Below, piece after piece: positions 46,156-62,724 of a DNA stretch of 64,000 nucleotides (position 1 is its first letter; the number at the start of each line of letters is the position of its first letter). The notes beneath the pieces were generated by a model. The model was given only the letters and a program-made list of their open reading frames with translations. It was not told where the DNA came from and made no database searches. Origin of the DNA: Mortierella alpina (Eukaryota > Mortierellomycota > Mortierellomycetes > Mortierellales > Mortierellaceae); NCBI GenBank assembly GCA_029449245.1, contig JANATF010000004.1, forward strand, positions 1,860,001 to 1,924,000, read 5' to 3'. A program made the position numbers and the translations under genes.

Positions 46156-47114
46156 ATGCTGCTCAACAGAATCAGCCCCATCGCCAAGCGCATCGCAGTG
46201 GTAAAACAACATTTGCGGCAACTAGCCGAACCAAGTTCGTCGGGACAAGGATTCATCCATGCCTCACGCAACCCCAATGCGCGGACCTTTCTGAGGAACA
46301 CAACAACGCGGTCCCCAATACCATGCTGATCACTAATGACCGTCCTTTTTTTGTTTTCGGAAAAAAAAAATTAGCCCTCGTTCGGTTCTGTCCGCAACCT
46401 CGGTATGGCAGGATGGAGCAGTAACAGGATATGAACAATGTTGTTTTTTTTCGTCAAGCGTTTCGACGTGGCTAACCGGAATACCACCTCTATATTATCG
46501 GGCGGGATTACGCCAAAATCAAACAGTCAACAAGGCCACCATTCTTGGTCGCGTCGGTCAAAACGCAGAGATCAACAACGCAGGGGACCTTACAGTCGTT
46601 CACTTTTCGGTAGCAACATCCGATCACCGCAAGGATGCTGAGGGTTAGTTAAACAAAACATGGAGATTTCACGCGCTCAAAGTTCAGAATTGACGGACAA
46701 CGCAAATAGTGAACGACGGATGGACGAACGGACGAACGGACTGACGGACTGACTGACTGACTTGGCGCTGACTTGGGATGACATTAGGCAACTTGATCAA
46801 GACCACGCAGTGGCACAGGATCGTGTCCTGGGACCAGAAGAGGAACCCTTTCTACTCGGAACGGATCCGCAAGGGTGATTTGGTCTATGTTGAGGGACCC
46901 ATCCAATATCGCTCCTACACTGCCAAGGATGGCACAGAGAAGCATCTCACTGAGATTACTTTGAGTACGAACTTCAGCCTTTTTTTTTTCTCGTCGTTTT
47001 TCTTTGGCTATGGCATTCACGATTTTCACTGGAAACTAATCAGGCTTCCTTCTTATTCTTTCAATAATAGAGTCCTTCCAGGCACTTACACCCAAGGACC
47101 AGCACCACGAATAA
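46156..47114 (+). CDS. RIM1: Mitochondrial single-stranded DNA-binding protein
   Basis: The gene is join(46156..46200, 46375..46402, 46527..46643, 46788..46964, 47071..47114), five exons with fitting phases and 136 residues. MLLNRISPIAKRIAV is a basic amphipathic mitochondrial presequence. The OB-fold starts VNKATILGRVGQNAEI, continues VVHFSVATSDH and TTQWHRIVSWDQK, and includes GDLVYVEGPIQYRSY with the typical DNA-contact aromatic residues. It ends in ITLKSFQALTPKD. It coats single-stranded mtDNA during replication. One exon is only 28 bp. The last acceptor was chosen because it restores the conserved ending and an immediate stop. Confidence 0.9.
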
Positions 47115-47423
47115 TTATCGCCATCAGCTTTAATGAGGCAGAGGACCCAATGTTTACACGTATATGCTTTTTTTTCAGAATACACTACTTTTTACACGAA
47201 ACGATACACTGATGTCCATACGGGTTGCGGAAAAAGGGAACTCCTCAGCCTTTTAGGCCCCAAACTTAACGGCCACTGTGCCAGCTTGGCTATAAACGAA
47301 AAAAAAAATGCATGTTCACACCTTGGTTAACCGTCTCCTCCAAAGTCCAAGGCAAGCCTTCCTATATACAGTACAAAGACGGCGGGTACTGTAAAAACAG
47401 AAAGGACCAAATTAAAAAAAGAC
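47115..47423. other. Convergent intergenic region
   Basis: This lies between the mtSSB and GPI-PLD-like 3' ends. A good donor sequence (GTAAGTC) coincides with the chosen GPI-PLD stop codon, and an acceptor near 47393 would add about 17 residues, so the true end may lie in this stretch. Confidence 0.5.
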
Positions 47424-50400
47424 TTACGTCGCATACTGAGAATCATGCCAAGATGTCACTGCCAGATCCGCCTTTCCATCGCGATCAAAATCCTCAAAAA
47501 GAATCTGCGAGCCAAGGCGAGACTTGGAGCCTTCTTGTCCGCGAAAACATCGCGTCGCCTTGCGATCTGCACCATCTGCCCCGACAACCCCAGAAGGCAT
47601 CCACTCCCAAAGCAGCCCGTCCTCTCCAGAGGCAACAGGCTCCGAAACCCAGATGCTTCTCGAGAGGTTGCTTGTTGCCACTGCAGTAGACAACTTGGCA
47701 ACATTCTGTGAGCCCTGCAGCGTTTCAAGGGTATAGGTGGGTGAGTCTGCTTGCAGGTTCTGAAGTCTACCAAGGGCCTCACTAGGAACTGCAGACACGT
47801 TCAGGATCCGGAGAACTCCTGCTTGCCAAGTGCCGTCAGCAAGAGTCTCGGAGTTTGATCCAACGAGTAATAATGTCTCTTTGGTCGCGTCGAGGGGCAG
47901 CGCCGACAAGGAAGACCCAAACTGCTGAGACTTCGTGCTGCCATGGATTGTAAAGAGTGGTGACGGCGTCGCCGTGGATGGTGACGAAGGATTCGCAAAG
48001 CCTTGAATCTTGCCTTGCATCGAGCTCTCAATACCGTCTCCGTATGCTGGCGAGCCAACGATAAGAATGTTCGCAGGCGAGGAAGCTGAAGACAACGGTA
48101 CCACTGCCAATGAACTTCCGAACCACTCGTACGCTTTTGTGCCCTGCCACTGCCCATCGGCATCCGAGTCAGTACGGAGTCCTTCATGGCGGCTGCTGCC
48201 CAGGAACGACAAAACTCTTCCGGCCTGTTGAAGGAACCTGATGCTGGGGTCGGCGGTATTGTCTGCGGTCTTGTTCACAACAATCGCTGTGGGCATGCCA
48301 ATGATCAAATCACGGTATCCAGATCCTTGAAGGTCAGCTCCTAGGAGAGTGGTTCCAACTCCTGCTAGCACGTTCAGTCCCTCGGGGATACCCTTGGAGC
48401 GATCGTATCGGATTTCTAGATCAGGATCGGCGCTGAGGCCCTTACCACGATGGCCAAAATATACTGCAACAGAGCCATCATAGTTGATATCCGCTGCTCC
48501 TGTCCCCGGTGATCCCACAGCCAAGTCATCGATACCATCCTGATTCAGGTCCACGACAGCAAGAGAGTACCCAAATCTCGATTGCGGCTCACGACGATTA
48601 CCATAGAGGGTTCGTATCGCAAACTCTTGGATGTTGACAGGATCGGTGGCCGCGGAGAGATCGGCAGTAGAAACGAGGAACACGGCGCCTTGAGAAGGCA
48701 CGAGGACGTTTTGGGTGTAATGCGGTGCGGACACCACCAACTCTTGAACGCCATCGCCATCAAAATCTCCCAGTGCCAGAGCATGACCCAACCCCGCGTA
48801 AGGAAGCGGAATGAAGAGAGTCTTGGTTGCATCGTCCATAAAGTGCTCGCATTCGGCGCTACCTTTGTTGGTAGAGACATCACCTCTCCTTCCAGTCACC
48901 ATTGATTCTACTGCAGGAGTAACGGTTGCAGTCAAGTCGTCGTGGTTTTGAAGCTCCCGGATCGAAAAGGTCACCATGCCAGTTGCCGGGTCGGTGTGTG
49001 TCTGGACAGTCAAGCCGGCTTTGTTAAGATCATCCATACCAGGCTGTGAAACCCCGTCCCCTCTGCTCTGAAGGTTCTCGTCAATGGATTTCAGCCCACT
49101 TGCCATTACCGTATGCGCATGAGACTTCTCTGCTTGCAAGTCTGAAGAGAACTGACGTCTCTTCCACGCCCGCCTTCTTCTCAGGGCCTGCATCTCGGTG
49201 GGTTTGGAGGTTTTGCTCTCCATCAGCTCGTCGCAAAGTTGAAACGGTATCTCGGGGTTGGTCAGGTTCACGGCCGGATCCTTGTTCAGATACCCTGCCA
49301 AACCATTCCAGCACTCCAACGTCCACATGGTCATGTCGTAGAGCCCTCCCATAGGGTAGTTCTCTATCTGCTCCGTCACGAACGGAGACTGTCTTGCAAA
49401 CATGTCAAAAAACGGTGGATCTAGTCTTGCCTTGGCCTGCGATCCTGCATACCCTTTCACGAGACACTGAACCAGCTCAGACACGGGGATGGTGATGTTT
49501 CGTCGGCTATATATCTCGAGCACATCCTTGACCGGTACCTGCCAGTCGCTCTTTTTTTTGTTGTAGAAAATGGATCAGGTTTAGGACTGAAGGAAAATCT
49601 ACCCTGAGCGTTCACACGTTGAAGTTTTTACATTGCGCAATGGACTTACGATCAAATGGTCCAAAGCTTGCATATGTCTAAAGAGATAAAGACCGACACA
49701 ACCGCGTGGGAGGATTTAGTAAAGAGTTCAGGTAAACATACACCCCCCTTAGTATAGTCTACACACCTGAGAACATAGTCCCCTCCTTCGTCGGCAAGCA
49801 GATGGGAGGTAGCGTAATCTCCAGCAAACCCTGCCGCAGCCTGCGCTCGAATGAATCCTGCCTGAAGGCCTCGAAGGGAATGCCACGACAAATCTGAAAG
49901 CGAGTGGGCCACGACACCAAAGAGGAAGGCTGCAATCCTCTGGACGTCAACAAAAATAGAAGAGTACCGATTGTCAATGATTCATAACTATGGCCGGCTA
50001 CAGGGGTGTTGAGTGTTGATAATCCCAAAAGAATTCCTTTCTGACAGTCAGTGTGGGTTTACCTTTGTGTGCTCAGTCCATGGCTGCGGGTATGTGTCAA
50101 AGAGGTAGACGAGCGCAGTTTGTACAAAAGGTGGCCAATGAGCCTTGCGGACGCACGCACACAGCATGGACAGGGAAAAAAGGTGGTCAGTGCGGTCCGT
50201 TCAACTAGAACGTCAAAAAGTGGAGTGATATCTTTAAACAACTTACATCCTCAGCGGCCCCGTTCCATTTCTGTCCGATGCAGTTATAGCCCCAGTCAGG
50301 GAAAAAGCTGCCCGCCAACAGCAACTGTTTTCGCTCTCGAATGAGTTTTTCAAAACTGAGTAGCTGATTCTGATCGTATTTGTCTTTAAGAGCACGGTTG

Positions 50401-50600
50401 TCCGGGGGATGAGAATTGTGTACTGACTGCTGCACCGAGGAAGTGAGCAAACTGCTTGCCCGGAATGCAATCTCTCCGTGAACAGAGGTGCCGCATCCTT
50501 GAGCACCGGGCGGGAAGAAGCTATACCATGAGGTGAGCATAACCCCGACCAGGAACAACCTCAACCAGGGTAATCGAGTTTTAAGAAGACAGAGTGCCAT
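47424..50600 (-). CDS. GPI-specific phospholipase D-like protein
   Basis: The model is complement(47424..49550, 49650..49677, 49767..49939, 50063..50143, 50247..50600), 920 residues. An N-terminal hydrophobic segment (LRLFLVGVMLTSWYSFFPPG) gives a signal peptide or anchor. It is followed by CGTSVHGEIAFRAS, the start of the zinc-dependent phospholipase domain of GPI-PLD, with further motifs in SFFPDWGYNC, AHWPPFVQTALVYLF and AHSLSDLSWHSLRG. The C-terminal 500 residues are FG-GAP/integrin-type propeller repeats, for example ALALGDFDGDGVQELVVS and AVVDLNQDGIDDLAVGSPGT, with DxDxDG calcium sites. GPI-PLD cleaves GPI anchors after inositol phosphate; animal forms are well known. The exact role in this fungus is inferred. 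One 28-bp exon is included. Confidence 0.87.
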
Positions 50601-50919
50601 TAAAAGAGCATAAGGAATCAGTGCCTGGGAAATAGTGGTAGTGAAAGTGTAAGAATTCGGGAGCAAAGCCGGAAGATTTAAGAGCAAGGATGAAAACGAC
50701 GCTTAGTGTACATCTCTTTACGCCGTGATGAATGTCTGTAAACGCCCGTACGCACTTTGTTATTGAGCAGGTGGTCGTAGGAGTTGGGGACAGGGGGTTG
50801 CCCTTATCTTATGCAAGCATTGTGAGCCAACCAACACCGGCATGCACCCTCTGCATGCGTGGGACATCAACGAGTCCATTTAAGCCTAGTATGATATTTT
50901 ATGATTAGGCTATATTGCG
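50601..50919. other. Intergenic region between GPI-PLD-like and sorting nexin genes
   Basis: Promoter of the GPI-PLD-like gene and 3' flank of the sorting nexin gene; nothing else was recognised. Confidence 0.6.
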
Positions 50920-53900
50920 TTATCGGCGCTTGTAACGTGCGTCCGATTTGGTTCTTGTCTTGCTCGAGACCGGAAGTCCCGACACATCACTCGAGTCACT
51001 TGCGTCCGTCGTTGGCTGCGATCTGGGCAAATGCTGGGTCGGAGACGCTGCCGAGGCTGCATTCGGTGGCAGGGCCATAGACGAGGAGGCTGATGCCGTG
51101 GTGTTGGTCATGCTCGTTGTCGCAGCTGAGGATCCATGGCTACCCGTCGTCGTCGTCGTCGTCGACAGAGACGCCGACGTCTGTGCATGTGATGAGGTGG
51201 ACGATGACACTGCCAGCTCGGGCCACATGGCTGCAATCACCTCATCCAGTGTCGTGTACATAAGCTGCTGGTTGAGCCTTCGATTCTGGAAGGCCGCAAA
51301 TACTCTCCTTGCACCTTTTCTCGCGTTTTGTTGTCCCACCATGTTGCCTAGTAGCTCTGGCAAGAATACAGATAGCTTGCGGGAGGCTTGGTCCCTTGTT
51401 GCTACCTTCTGCACTTGAGTCCTTGTCGTCTTCTTGCTCGTGGCCGACTCAGACGGGGAGGTTTCCCCCAAAGACGTAGAAGGGGACTTTGTCCCGGGAG
51501 TCGGTAACGCAGGCAACACGCTCAGATCCTGGTTTATAATCTCGCATCCTGTCAGATCCGGAGAGTCTGTCGCTCGGGCACTTGTCGGCCAGAGCACGTC
51601 TCGGAGTTTGGATACATAGAACGTCAGCATGTTTTCCTCCATGTATGCTTTGATCGTGTCTCTCAATTTGCGTTCGATCGTGCCTCCTAGGACCTGCTGC
51701 AGGATAATGACAACCGCTTGGCGCCTCAGCCAATTGTTACTCTGCTTGAGTTCGAAAAGCTCAATAAAGAGGTCGCACAGAGGCTCTGTGAAGGTCGTGA
51801 CGCCTTCGGGCTCAACGACGGATGGTCGCGGATGCTGTTGCTGTTGCTGCCGTTCTGATTGAAGCTGCTGGCGCGGCATCATCGGCTGTTGGACTTCTAG
51901 TTGCTGCTTCTGGAGCTGTAACCTCTGGTGTTGAGTGTGAGGATCTGGGGAACTCAAGCGTCGGTTCCGTGAGCCGTGGATCCTCAGCAAAGGAGGCCGT
52001 TCGAGTCCTCCCGCCTTGGACTGCTGACGCGCCGTTGAGATGGGATTGTCCACGGTATCGTGGTCATCACTGTGCGACAATCGAACACTTCCGTTTTCGC
52101 CATGACTCCCTTGTCGCTTCCTCAAAGGTCCTGTGCTTCCAGATTCCAGCAGACTACCTCTCTCATCATCGTCGGCCTCCATCGATAACATCATCTGGTT
52201 GCCCAGCTGTTTGCTGATGTTGCCTAGTACAGTCGGTGGACCTCCGCTGAACATATCGTCCAAGCCTTCGGAAAGAGTCTGGTATATGTGTTTTATGTAA
52301 CCCTCCTCGGGATCCATGCCAGACTCTCCCACGGACCGAGGGTTACCGGCTCCATTCCCAATGATTTCCGAACCCTGGTTGGATAAGAGTTGGCTTTTGA
52401 TGGGGTCTCTTGAGGCAATTGGTGAGTGAAGCGGTGATGTTGTGGAATGAAACAGCTGCTCGAAAGAGAACGGGTTCGGGTTCGAAGGCGTCAGAGGAGT
52501 TCCTTTTGTTTCTCCGCCCTTCTCACTGCTGCTGTTGTTGTCGTTGGCGAAAAAACTGTATGGCGTGGGAGCAGGTGTCGACGCAGTGTACTGGGGCAAT
52601 GCGACATTTTCCTTTGAGAGAAAAGCACGCAACTCCTGAGACTGGCAGATTTCTGCGTGGTGAATAAGCGACTGCAAATACCGCTCGAGACCGATCCGGC
52701 GATTCTCTACAAATGACTTTTGCAATTTCAGAAAGCCACGTTTTCCTGGTAGCTCATACTGGCGAACAATCGAGGGGAATTTCTCCTTCAATTGCTGGTG
52801 GAGAGCAAAGAATTCGGAATATCGGCGAGCAATGACCCATCCTGAAGCACAGGATCCATCCTGATCGAGCTGGAAGACCTGGATCTCATACAATGCAAAC
52901 TCCTTGGAGCCATCATGGCTCACAGTCGAGGAAGTAATACTGATTGTAGATCGACCCTATGAAGTTTCAAAAATCAGAAAAAAACAGCCATCGGTGAGTA
53001 TGCATGTGCGGATGCGGACGTCGTGAAGCAACATGTAAAAAAAGAATAATAACTTATGGGTGATTACCGGCATGATCATATTCTCCTCCTCTTGGACTTC
53101 GTACTGCGTCTTTTGGTACTCCCGACCGAGTATATCTCGCCGCAGATCCGACTTTGACTTTTTCAAGAGCCTCAGTTCGTTTGGGCGGTTCTTTCGCTCG
53201 ACCTTGTGGATCATCTCCTCCAAGATCGCCTCTTGCTTCCGCAACATCTTGATATCCTGCTCCAACAGATCAATTCTTGTAGCGATAAGCAGATCGCCCG
53301 GTGCGGCCAAATGGACATCGTCCTGCACGTTGTCGCTGATGGACTCTGAAGCCACCCTCCTTGCGTTCGCCTTGTTCTGACTGACAACATCGCCATCAGA
53401 ATCGTTTGGCGTGACCGTTCGCGACATCAACATTTCCTTCTTCGCATTGCCCTCATCGTCGCTGAGCGCCAATAGCGTGCTCTTTTCGGACAGAGATTCC
53501 GTTCTAGATCCAAAAACAGTGTCTAGAGTTACTCTCTTGCCAATCAAAGGATCCCGATTGTGGACTCGCACCGTTTTCCCGCTCTCCAGACTCTTCTCCT
53601 TGAATCGCCTTCTTGATCCCTTTCCTTGAGCCTGGCTCCATTCAAGCAGTGCATTTGTGCCAGAGTGGCCATCCCTGGCGGTGGAGAACGCTGGATCCGT
53701 AACATCCACAATTGTCGAGTTCGAGTCCGTGACCTTCTCCTTCACCCCGCTCTCTGTCAAATCTTGGGGCTGGGCATTGTGTGTCTCCATAATAGAGGAA
53801 AGAACAGCCTCGACAGCGTCAATGACATCCTCGTTGCCATTCTTCTTTTTCTTCTTGGGCATCCTCGGTATTGAGACCCCGCCTCGACCCTCCTTGACTC

Positions 53901-56900
53901 CATCCTGATATTCATCATCAACATCATCTTCAACATCATCATCATCACCGTGCTCCTGAAGTGCAAGTAGAAGCGAATTCCTCAAAGTTGGTCCTCCTTC
54001 CTCAATTGCAGATTGGGTCATACGCTCAGAGCTCGCTTGACCTAGCGAGCTCTCGCAACCAACTCCTGCCACTGACACGCCTCGCCGATGAGCTGATTCA
54101 CTTGAATTCTCGGGATTCGAGATGGAGCTGAGTGAGCGAGAGCGGCTCAATAATGGTGGCGAATAGGCTGTAGCGGGGGCCACGTCTAGACTCTGCTTGG
54201 GTTTGGATAGTTGGTGCCTGTGAGGTTGCTGTAACGAGTTTTGCGAGCTCGCTCCAGACTCTGATGTTCTCGTCGATATTGGTGACCCTGGTTTTGAGCG
54301 AGAGCTACTAGGGGTCAAAAATCCTGGCCGAAAATTTCCAAGTGTGGTTTCTGTGCGTTTGAAATTGCCGCGATCTCGATCCTTGTCCTTGTCCTTGTCC
54401 CGACCGAGCCCAAATATATCCAGAAACGACCCAGTGCTCGACCGCTTTGGATTATCCAAAGGGTCATGACGTTTGTCTGGGGAACCCAGACCCATGGCTG
54501 AGAATAGAGCTGGGCCTGGGGATAGCCGGTGATTGCTAGGCGATCGGCTGCGGTTCTCGGTGGCTTCGTCCTTTGACTCTTGGAGGGAATTATGGTATGT
54601 GGCCAGGAACTTGAAGTAAAGGTCGGTCTTGACGAATGCAGGATAATCCCTTACCACCATTTGTTCAAAGACTTGTCGCTGAGCTGACAGAAGCTGCTGT
54701 CGCATCTGGAATGCTTGGTTTTCCTCCTGCTTGCGGGCGTCAGAGTCCGACCAACTGACGCTATTGTTACCGCTGCCATCAGCGAAAGCAAATTCCCGGA
54801 GTACGTCAACAAGATTGTGGTCGACAAGGATCGGCCGTGGTGCTGACTCTGCAAAATAGGTATCATAGATCATTCGCACGTCCTCGCGCAATGTATCGGT
54901 CAAGTCGATCGTTGTGGCGACCGAGTTTTTGCGACTGCTTAGGATACTACTTGTCAGATTACTGGGTCGGACAGGGTCCTTCAACAATTGTGTGGAGGTT
55001 GGTGTCACCGCATCAACGCGTTTCGAAGTGCTTTTAGAAAGTGTCGATGAAGGTGTGCTTCCCGAAGACTCTCCAGCTGCCAAATCATCGTCTCCCTTCG
55101 GATCCACTTCGCCTCTGATGTTGAGTGTGTCGATGAGGAGCCAGAATTGCAACTCGTTCATGTTGTCTCTCCGGTCCTGAAACTCCATGAAATATGACAG
55201 GCCCGAAGGGTTGGTGAGGATGGTGTCCAGCGGGATTAAGGAGGGAACATTCTTCACCTCTGGGGTATGGTCCCAAGCATTTCGCTGTATGTGCGGATAG
55301 GAAAAAAAGAAACATCAGTATGAGAAGGCGTTGAATATGTTGGATATACCTGATTCTCTGCCGACAGCTTACCTTGGGATAGGCTGGTCCTCCTAGAGCC
55401 TCGATTCTCTTTTCAGCGCGCCTCTTTGCAAGTTCCAACCTGTTAATGTAAACAACGATATCCTCGACCTTGTTTCCATTGACAATATCGTCTTTTTCGC
55501 GATTCGCTAGGAGCCAAAAGCAGACAAGTGGGGAGGATGAGCATGTTAATATCGACGTGGCGGCCTATGAAAACGGACAAAAACGAGGAAAATTCATTAC
55601 CAATAAGCGCTCTCTTTTTGCGCATCTGCGTTATGATGGTGTTTCTAATCCTCTTCACATCCAAAAGACTGTCGCAGCGTTTGATCATGGTCAAAAAGTC
55701 CTCAAAGCTGTAGAGATCAGCTCCTGTGCCGTGCGCGTCCGTTGGATTCTCTACCATCCCTGAGTCTGCCATATTATCTGTATGCTGATTCAGTGCCTCG
55801 CGGAGCTTCTTGACCATATTCCTACTCGCAGTAAAATGCAGTGGCATTTTCAGGGTCACATTAGTGCCGCGATCATTCCTGACCCATTCTGTAGGCTAGT
55901 TACATGTATTAGATCGACTTACTGCTCCTGGATAGCTTTGCCAATCTAACAAATGGAACATTGGTCATATAACTAGCATTAGCCAACGATAATCGCCTAT
56001 ACAGTCATTGCAGAGCAGGAAAGAAAAAGCGAGAGAAGACATACATAGACATCCACGTTTTGGTTCCAGTAGTCTGGGTCCGACAGAAGATCCAGTATGG
56101 GCCTCAACACCGCACCCACTAGCAGCTCACGCAAGAGATGCCTCAGAATCTCGCTCTGGACCTCGCTCTTGGGCAGGAGCAAGGGCAGGATTGTCTGGAC
56201 GACATTGCGGAGGTAGGCTTCCTCGGATGCCTGGGTCGAGATGGATGTGGACAGGGCTCTGTGGAGCTTGCCGTTGCGGAACCTGCCCGCGACCATGAGA
56301 TCCAGCTCGTCCGACTCTGTCAGCGACCGCTCGAGCGAGTTTCCTCGCAGTGCCATTTCAGCTTTGCGAAAGTCGCTCACGTGCGCAGTGACCTTGGGGA
56401 CCAGTCGGGTCACCAGCAACTGCGTCAGATCCAGGTGTATGACGCGTGCCTTGAGGCGGAGGAGCACGAGCCGTAGCAGCTCTTCGATGCGCTGTTGGAG
56501 GACGACCTCGGGGGTGATGGCGCGCATCCAGCCTGCAACATAGTCCCGGATGATAAGCTCGATGACTTGGTCCACTGCTTCCGAGAGCTGGGGCATGGTG
56601 TCTGCGATAGGGGTCCTGTACTTTGCAGCCTGCTCCTGACGCCTGCGCTTCTCGATGTTGCTCCACGCGACAGGCCGTGTGAACTTTGCAGGACGGAGGT
56701 GGTGAAACAGATGGCGGGAGGCCTGTCCCGGCGTGGTGGTGCTGTGGTGCTTGTAGCCATGCGATTGCAGGGATGGGCGATGGCGCCGAGCGTAGAGGAT
56801 GGAGAAAGCGATGTTGGACGCCGCGAGGGTGAGGAGCGCGAGCACCAGGACGACAGGAGTGGCGAGGACAAGGGACGCGACCCTGCGCTGTGTGTCGCTC

Positions 56901-57064
56901 CCAAAGATCCAGGACAGGGCCAAGACCAGCGAGGCGAGGCCCGCAGCCTTCACGGCGGTCGAGGTCCTAGAGCCTAGCCAGGCGGGCATTGCGTTCATTG
57001 CGTTCATTGCGGGCACGGCTGCGTCGTCGTCTGCAGGGGCCGACGGGTGGGCGTGCGGGTTCAT
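50920..57064 (-). CDS. PXA-RGS-PX sorting nexin (Mdm1/SNX25 type)
   Basis: Exons read complement(50920..52956, 53068..55284, 55373..55506, 55601..55888 or slightly longer, 56045..57064), with a possible 23-bp exon at 55923-55945. The protein has about 1900 residues. The N-terminus carries two membrane segments (AGLASLVLALSWIFG, LATPVVLVLALLTLAA), then a PXA domain ending PILDLLSDPDYWNQNVDVY. An RGS domain starts LDTILTNPSGLSYFMEFQDR. A PX domain begins ITSSTVSHDGSKEFALYEIQ and includes ARRYSEFFALHQQLKEKFP. The end holds the nexin C domain (LGGTIERKLRDTIKAYMEEN). Mdm1 tethers ER to vacuole and lipid droplets. The junction of PXA and the next exon is unresolved (see findings). Confidence 0.88.
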
Positions 57065-57629
57065 GCTCCTTGCGGCGAGGCGGGGTGGTGGTCGTCGATG
57101 CAGAGTGCGGGCAGAGCTGGATTAAAGGGCAGCAGGACAGGGGCGCGGCATGGCCAATGGTGGCAAGCAGGTGGGAAATACGAAGTGGGAATCAGGGCAC
57201 GAGGGATAAAGGACAACAAGAAGAAGCAAAAGAAGGGCCATCCAGGACTCGTCGTGCGCTTGTGCAACAACTGGCCAGCGACGGAACGTGACCCGCGTGC
57301 CATCCATATCCATTGCCAATTGCCAGTGTCCAGTCCCGTCCAGAGTCCCAGTCCTGTGTCCCAGTGTCCAGCCCACCTCATCCACAGCCCTGTCCATCCC
57401 ACGGCCACCCGACCCTCCTGTCCCTCGTCTCCCTCAGAGCCTGCACAGCACTGCCTATTCATGGGTTGGCCGCAGCGTCTGTCCTCGAGTCCAGTCAGCG
57501 GCGACTGCTTTTATAGCGCTCTCTCTCGGTATCCAATGTGGCTGAGCAAACCATGCCGTCCCTGGCCCAAATACATCCGGGAGATCTCTCGCAATCACCC
57601 CACCACCACCACTACCCTCCACCGCCGCC
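57065..57629. promoter_or_regulatory. Divergent intergenic region, Mdm1-like / mL53
   Basis: The 565-bp stretch separates two divergent genes. It holds the repeated CCAGTCC/CCAGTGTCC motif at about 57325-57370 and CT-rich tracts. No gene was recognised. Confidence 0.4.
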
Positions 57630-58072
57630 ATGTCCGCTGCCTCCATGTCAAAGTTCCTGACCCAGGTCAAGGTCTCCATGGCCCCCTTCTCACCCGCCTC
57701 CAAGAGCGCAAAGTAAGATTCCACACTCTACCCACATTCTCGCGCTCATAGATCTTGCTCTCCCTGTCATCGCCCCCCACCCTGGCAAGTCTTTGGATCG
57801 TGAAAGGCCAACGGGGACTGACAATGTCCTTTTCACACTCTAGGATCTTCCTGTCAAGGATCATCACCAACGACTCTATGGCTGCCAACCCAGCCCTCAA
57901 GATCGTGACACAGTCGCACGCTGATGTTTCCAAGGCACCACTGATCTCGATCACCTACAAGGATGGCAAGACTCTGGATCTCCAGACAGGAGAAATGAAG
58001 GTCAACGATGTCCTTCGTCAGGTCGGAAAGCACGCCAGGAAACTTCAGGAGAAGGAGGATGCCACCGCATAA
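57630..58072 (+). CDS. MRPL44: Mitochondrial large-subunit ribosomal protein mL53
   Basis: The gene is join(57630..57712, 57844..58072), 103 residues. MSAASMSKFLTQVKVSMAPF and ASKSAKIFLSRII match the start of mL53 (yeast Mrpl44), which has no cleavable presequence. The central strand APLISITYKDGKTLDLQTGE is the thioredoxin-like part. The phase-2 intron has consensus sites. mL53 lies on the solvent side of the mitochondrial 54S/39S subunit. Confidence 0.82.
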
Positions 58073-58824
58073 AGAAGGATACAACACTTTATCATCACCA
58101 CAACATTTTCAGGATCCACCACTTTCACCCCTAGGGAGATTCATCTTTTCGTTCAATTGTACAACATCAAGCAAGGGCAGACATAGGACAGATGCTCCAC
58201 CAAAAGCAATGTAGACCGTAGAAAGAGTACTTTACGCGTGGTACACCCACGAATACAGTCATTGTTATCACTATGACTTTTTGGACAACCCCCTGGGTTG
58301 CCGGTGTGCTCTCGTTGTCATTGTCACTATCGGGCCGTTAGGGCTCATGGATGCTCAACTCAAGGAAACAAAGGTGCGGCATTGCAAGTAGAGTAGCAGC
58401 TGTCAAGAGGGAGACAGGACAGGCACAGGAATTGTCCATGTGCTCCTTGAAAAGGAAGCGGCAGAGAAGGAAAAAAATTGGTGATCGCACCATCTGATCA
58501 AGTAGCCCCTATATTTTTTGTATACCTTTTTTTTTCCTGCACAGTTCTTCAGGCGAGAACGTCAGTCTGCTGGCGATGATGACGGACAGTGAGGATGATT
58601 GAAAAAAGTCATACTTCCTTCTGCTCTCCTTCTTCTCTGGCTCCTGTTTTCTCTCCTTCTCTCCTCTCTTCATCGCTCCGCTTTTCCCCCAAATAAAGCA
58701 TCCCCATAATTCCTCTGTCCACCTCTGAACATCCAACAAGCAAGCAGCACTCCAAACACTGCACACCAAACACGTTCCTGGATTTTCTCTTCTCGTCACT
58801 TTCCATTCCAATAGAGGGTTCGCC
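58073..58824. other. Intergenic region, no gene seen
   Basis: This lies between mL53 and the SNX9-type gene. CT-rich tracts precede the latter. No RNA gene was recognised. Confidence 0.6.
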
Positions 58825-61980
<3,156 letters not shown>

Positions 61981-62724
61981 GGTGGGGCTTCGAAGCCCGT
62001 TTGGAAGCGCGAACGGCGAAAGCCTGACCTGTTGCTTTCACCTGCATTGAGAGAATGACATCGAGAGATGAGAGAGCGAGTATGTTGAGAAAATGATATC
62101 TCTCTTCTCTTTGAAAAGTTTATACCTCCGACAAGATAAAGCAAAGCAAAGCAAACAACGTAATAAAGACAGGAAGAGAGTGGCATGTCTAAGTAAAGAC
62201 GGGGGATCGGCATTCGGCATTTTGCAACCCTTGAACAACGGAGAAAGACTCAGCCGAAGTTGCGACTGCGCGGCAGCTCAATTGAATTTCAGCGGGCGGT
62301 TCACGCGCGACTTCGCAGTTTGACCAGGCACAAAGGATCGGACAAGCCACTCGGACATTTGAGGTTGCACAGGGTTCGTACGGCGAGAGAAAGTCGTGAA
62401 AGATGGATCTCTCTTGCAGGGCTGGTTCACCAAATTGGGAAGTGACCAGTTTGACTGGCAGAGTGACAGGGCCTCGCTCGGTGGGCGGGTGTCTCACGCA
62501 CTTTTTGTGCACGACATAGAAGTGTGCAAAAACGACCCGAGGGACAAGGAACGCGCGCTCCTTCCCTCTCGCTCCTTTTCTACTTGTTTCCGCCTTCCGC
62601 TCAACATCCCCTGCATTCGGTCCACTCGCTCCGCTACCATCCACCGCCTCGCCGTTTGCATCGTCTCGCTCTTCGCGGCCACCCGAGTTTCAAAATCCAT
62701 TCACTGCAAATCCTACACGCACTC
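61981..62724. other. Intergenic region upstream of ferrochelatase
   Basis: No gene was recognised. The ferrochelatase promoter is expected here; no TATA box was placed. Confidence 0.6.
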
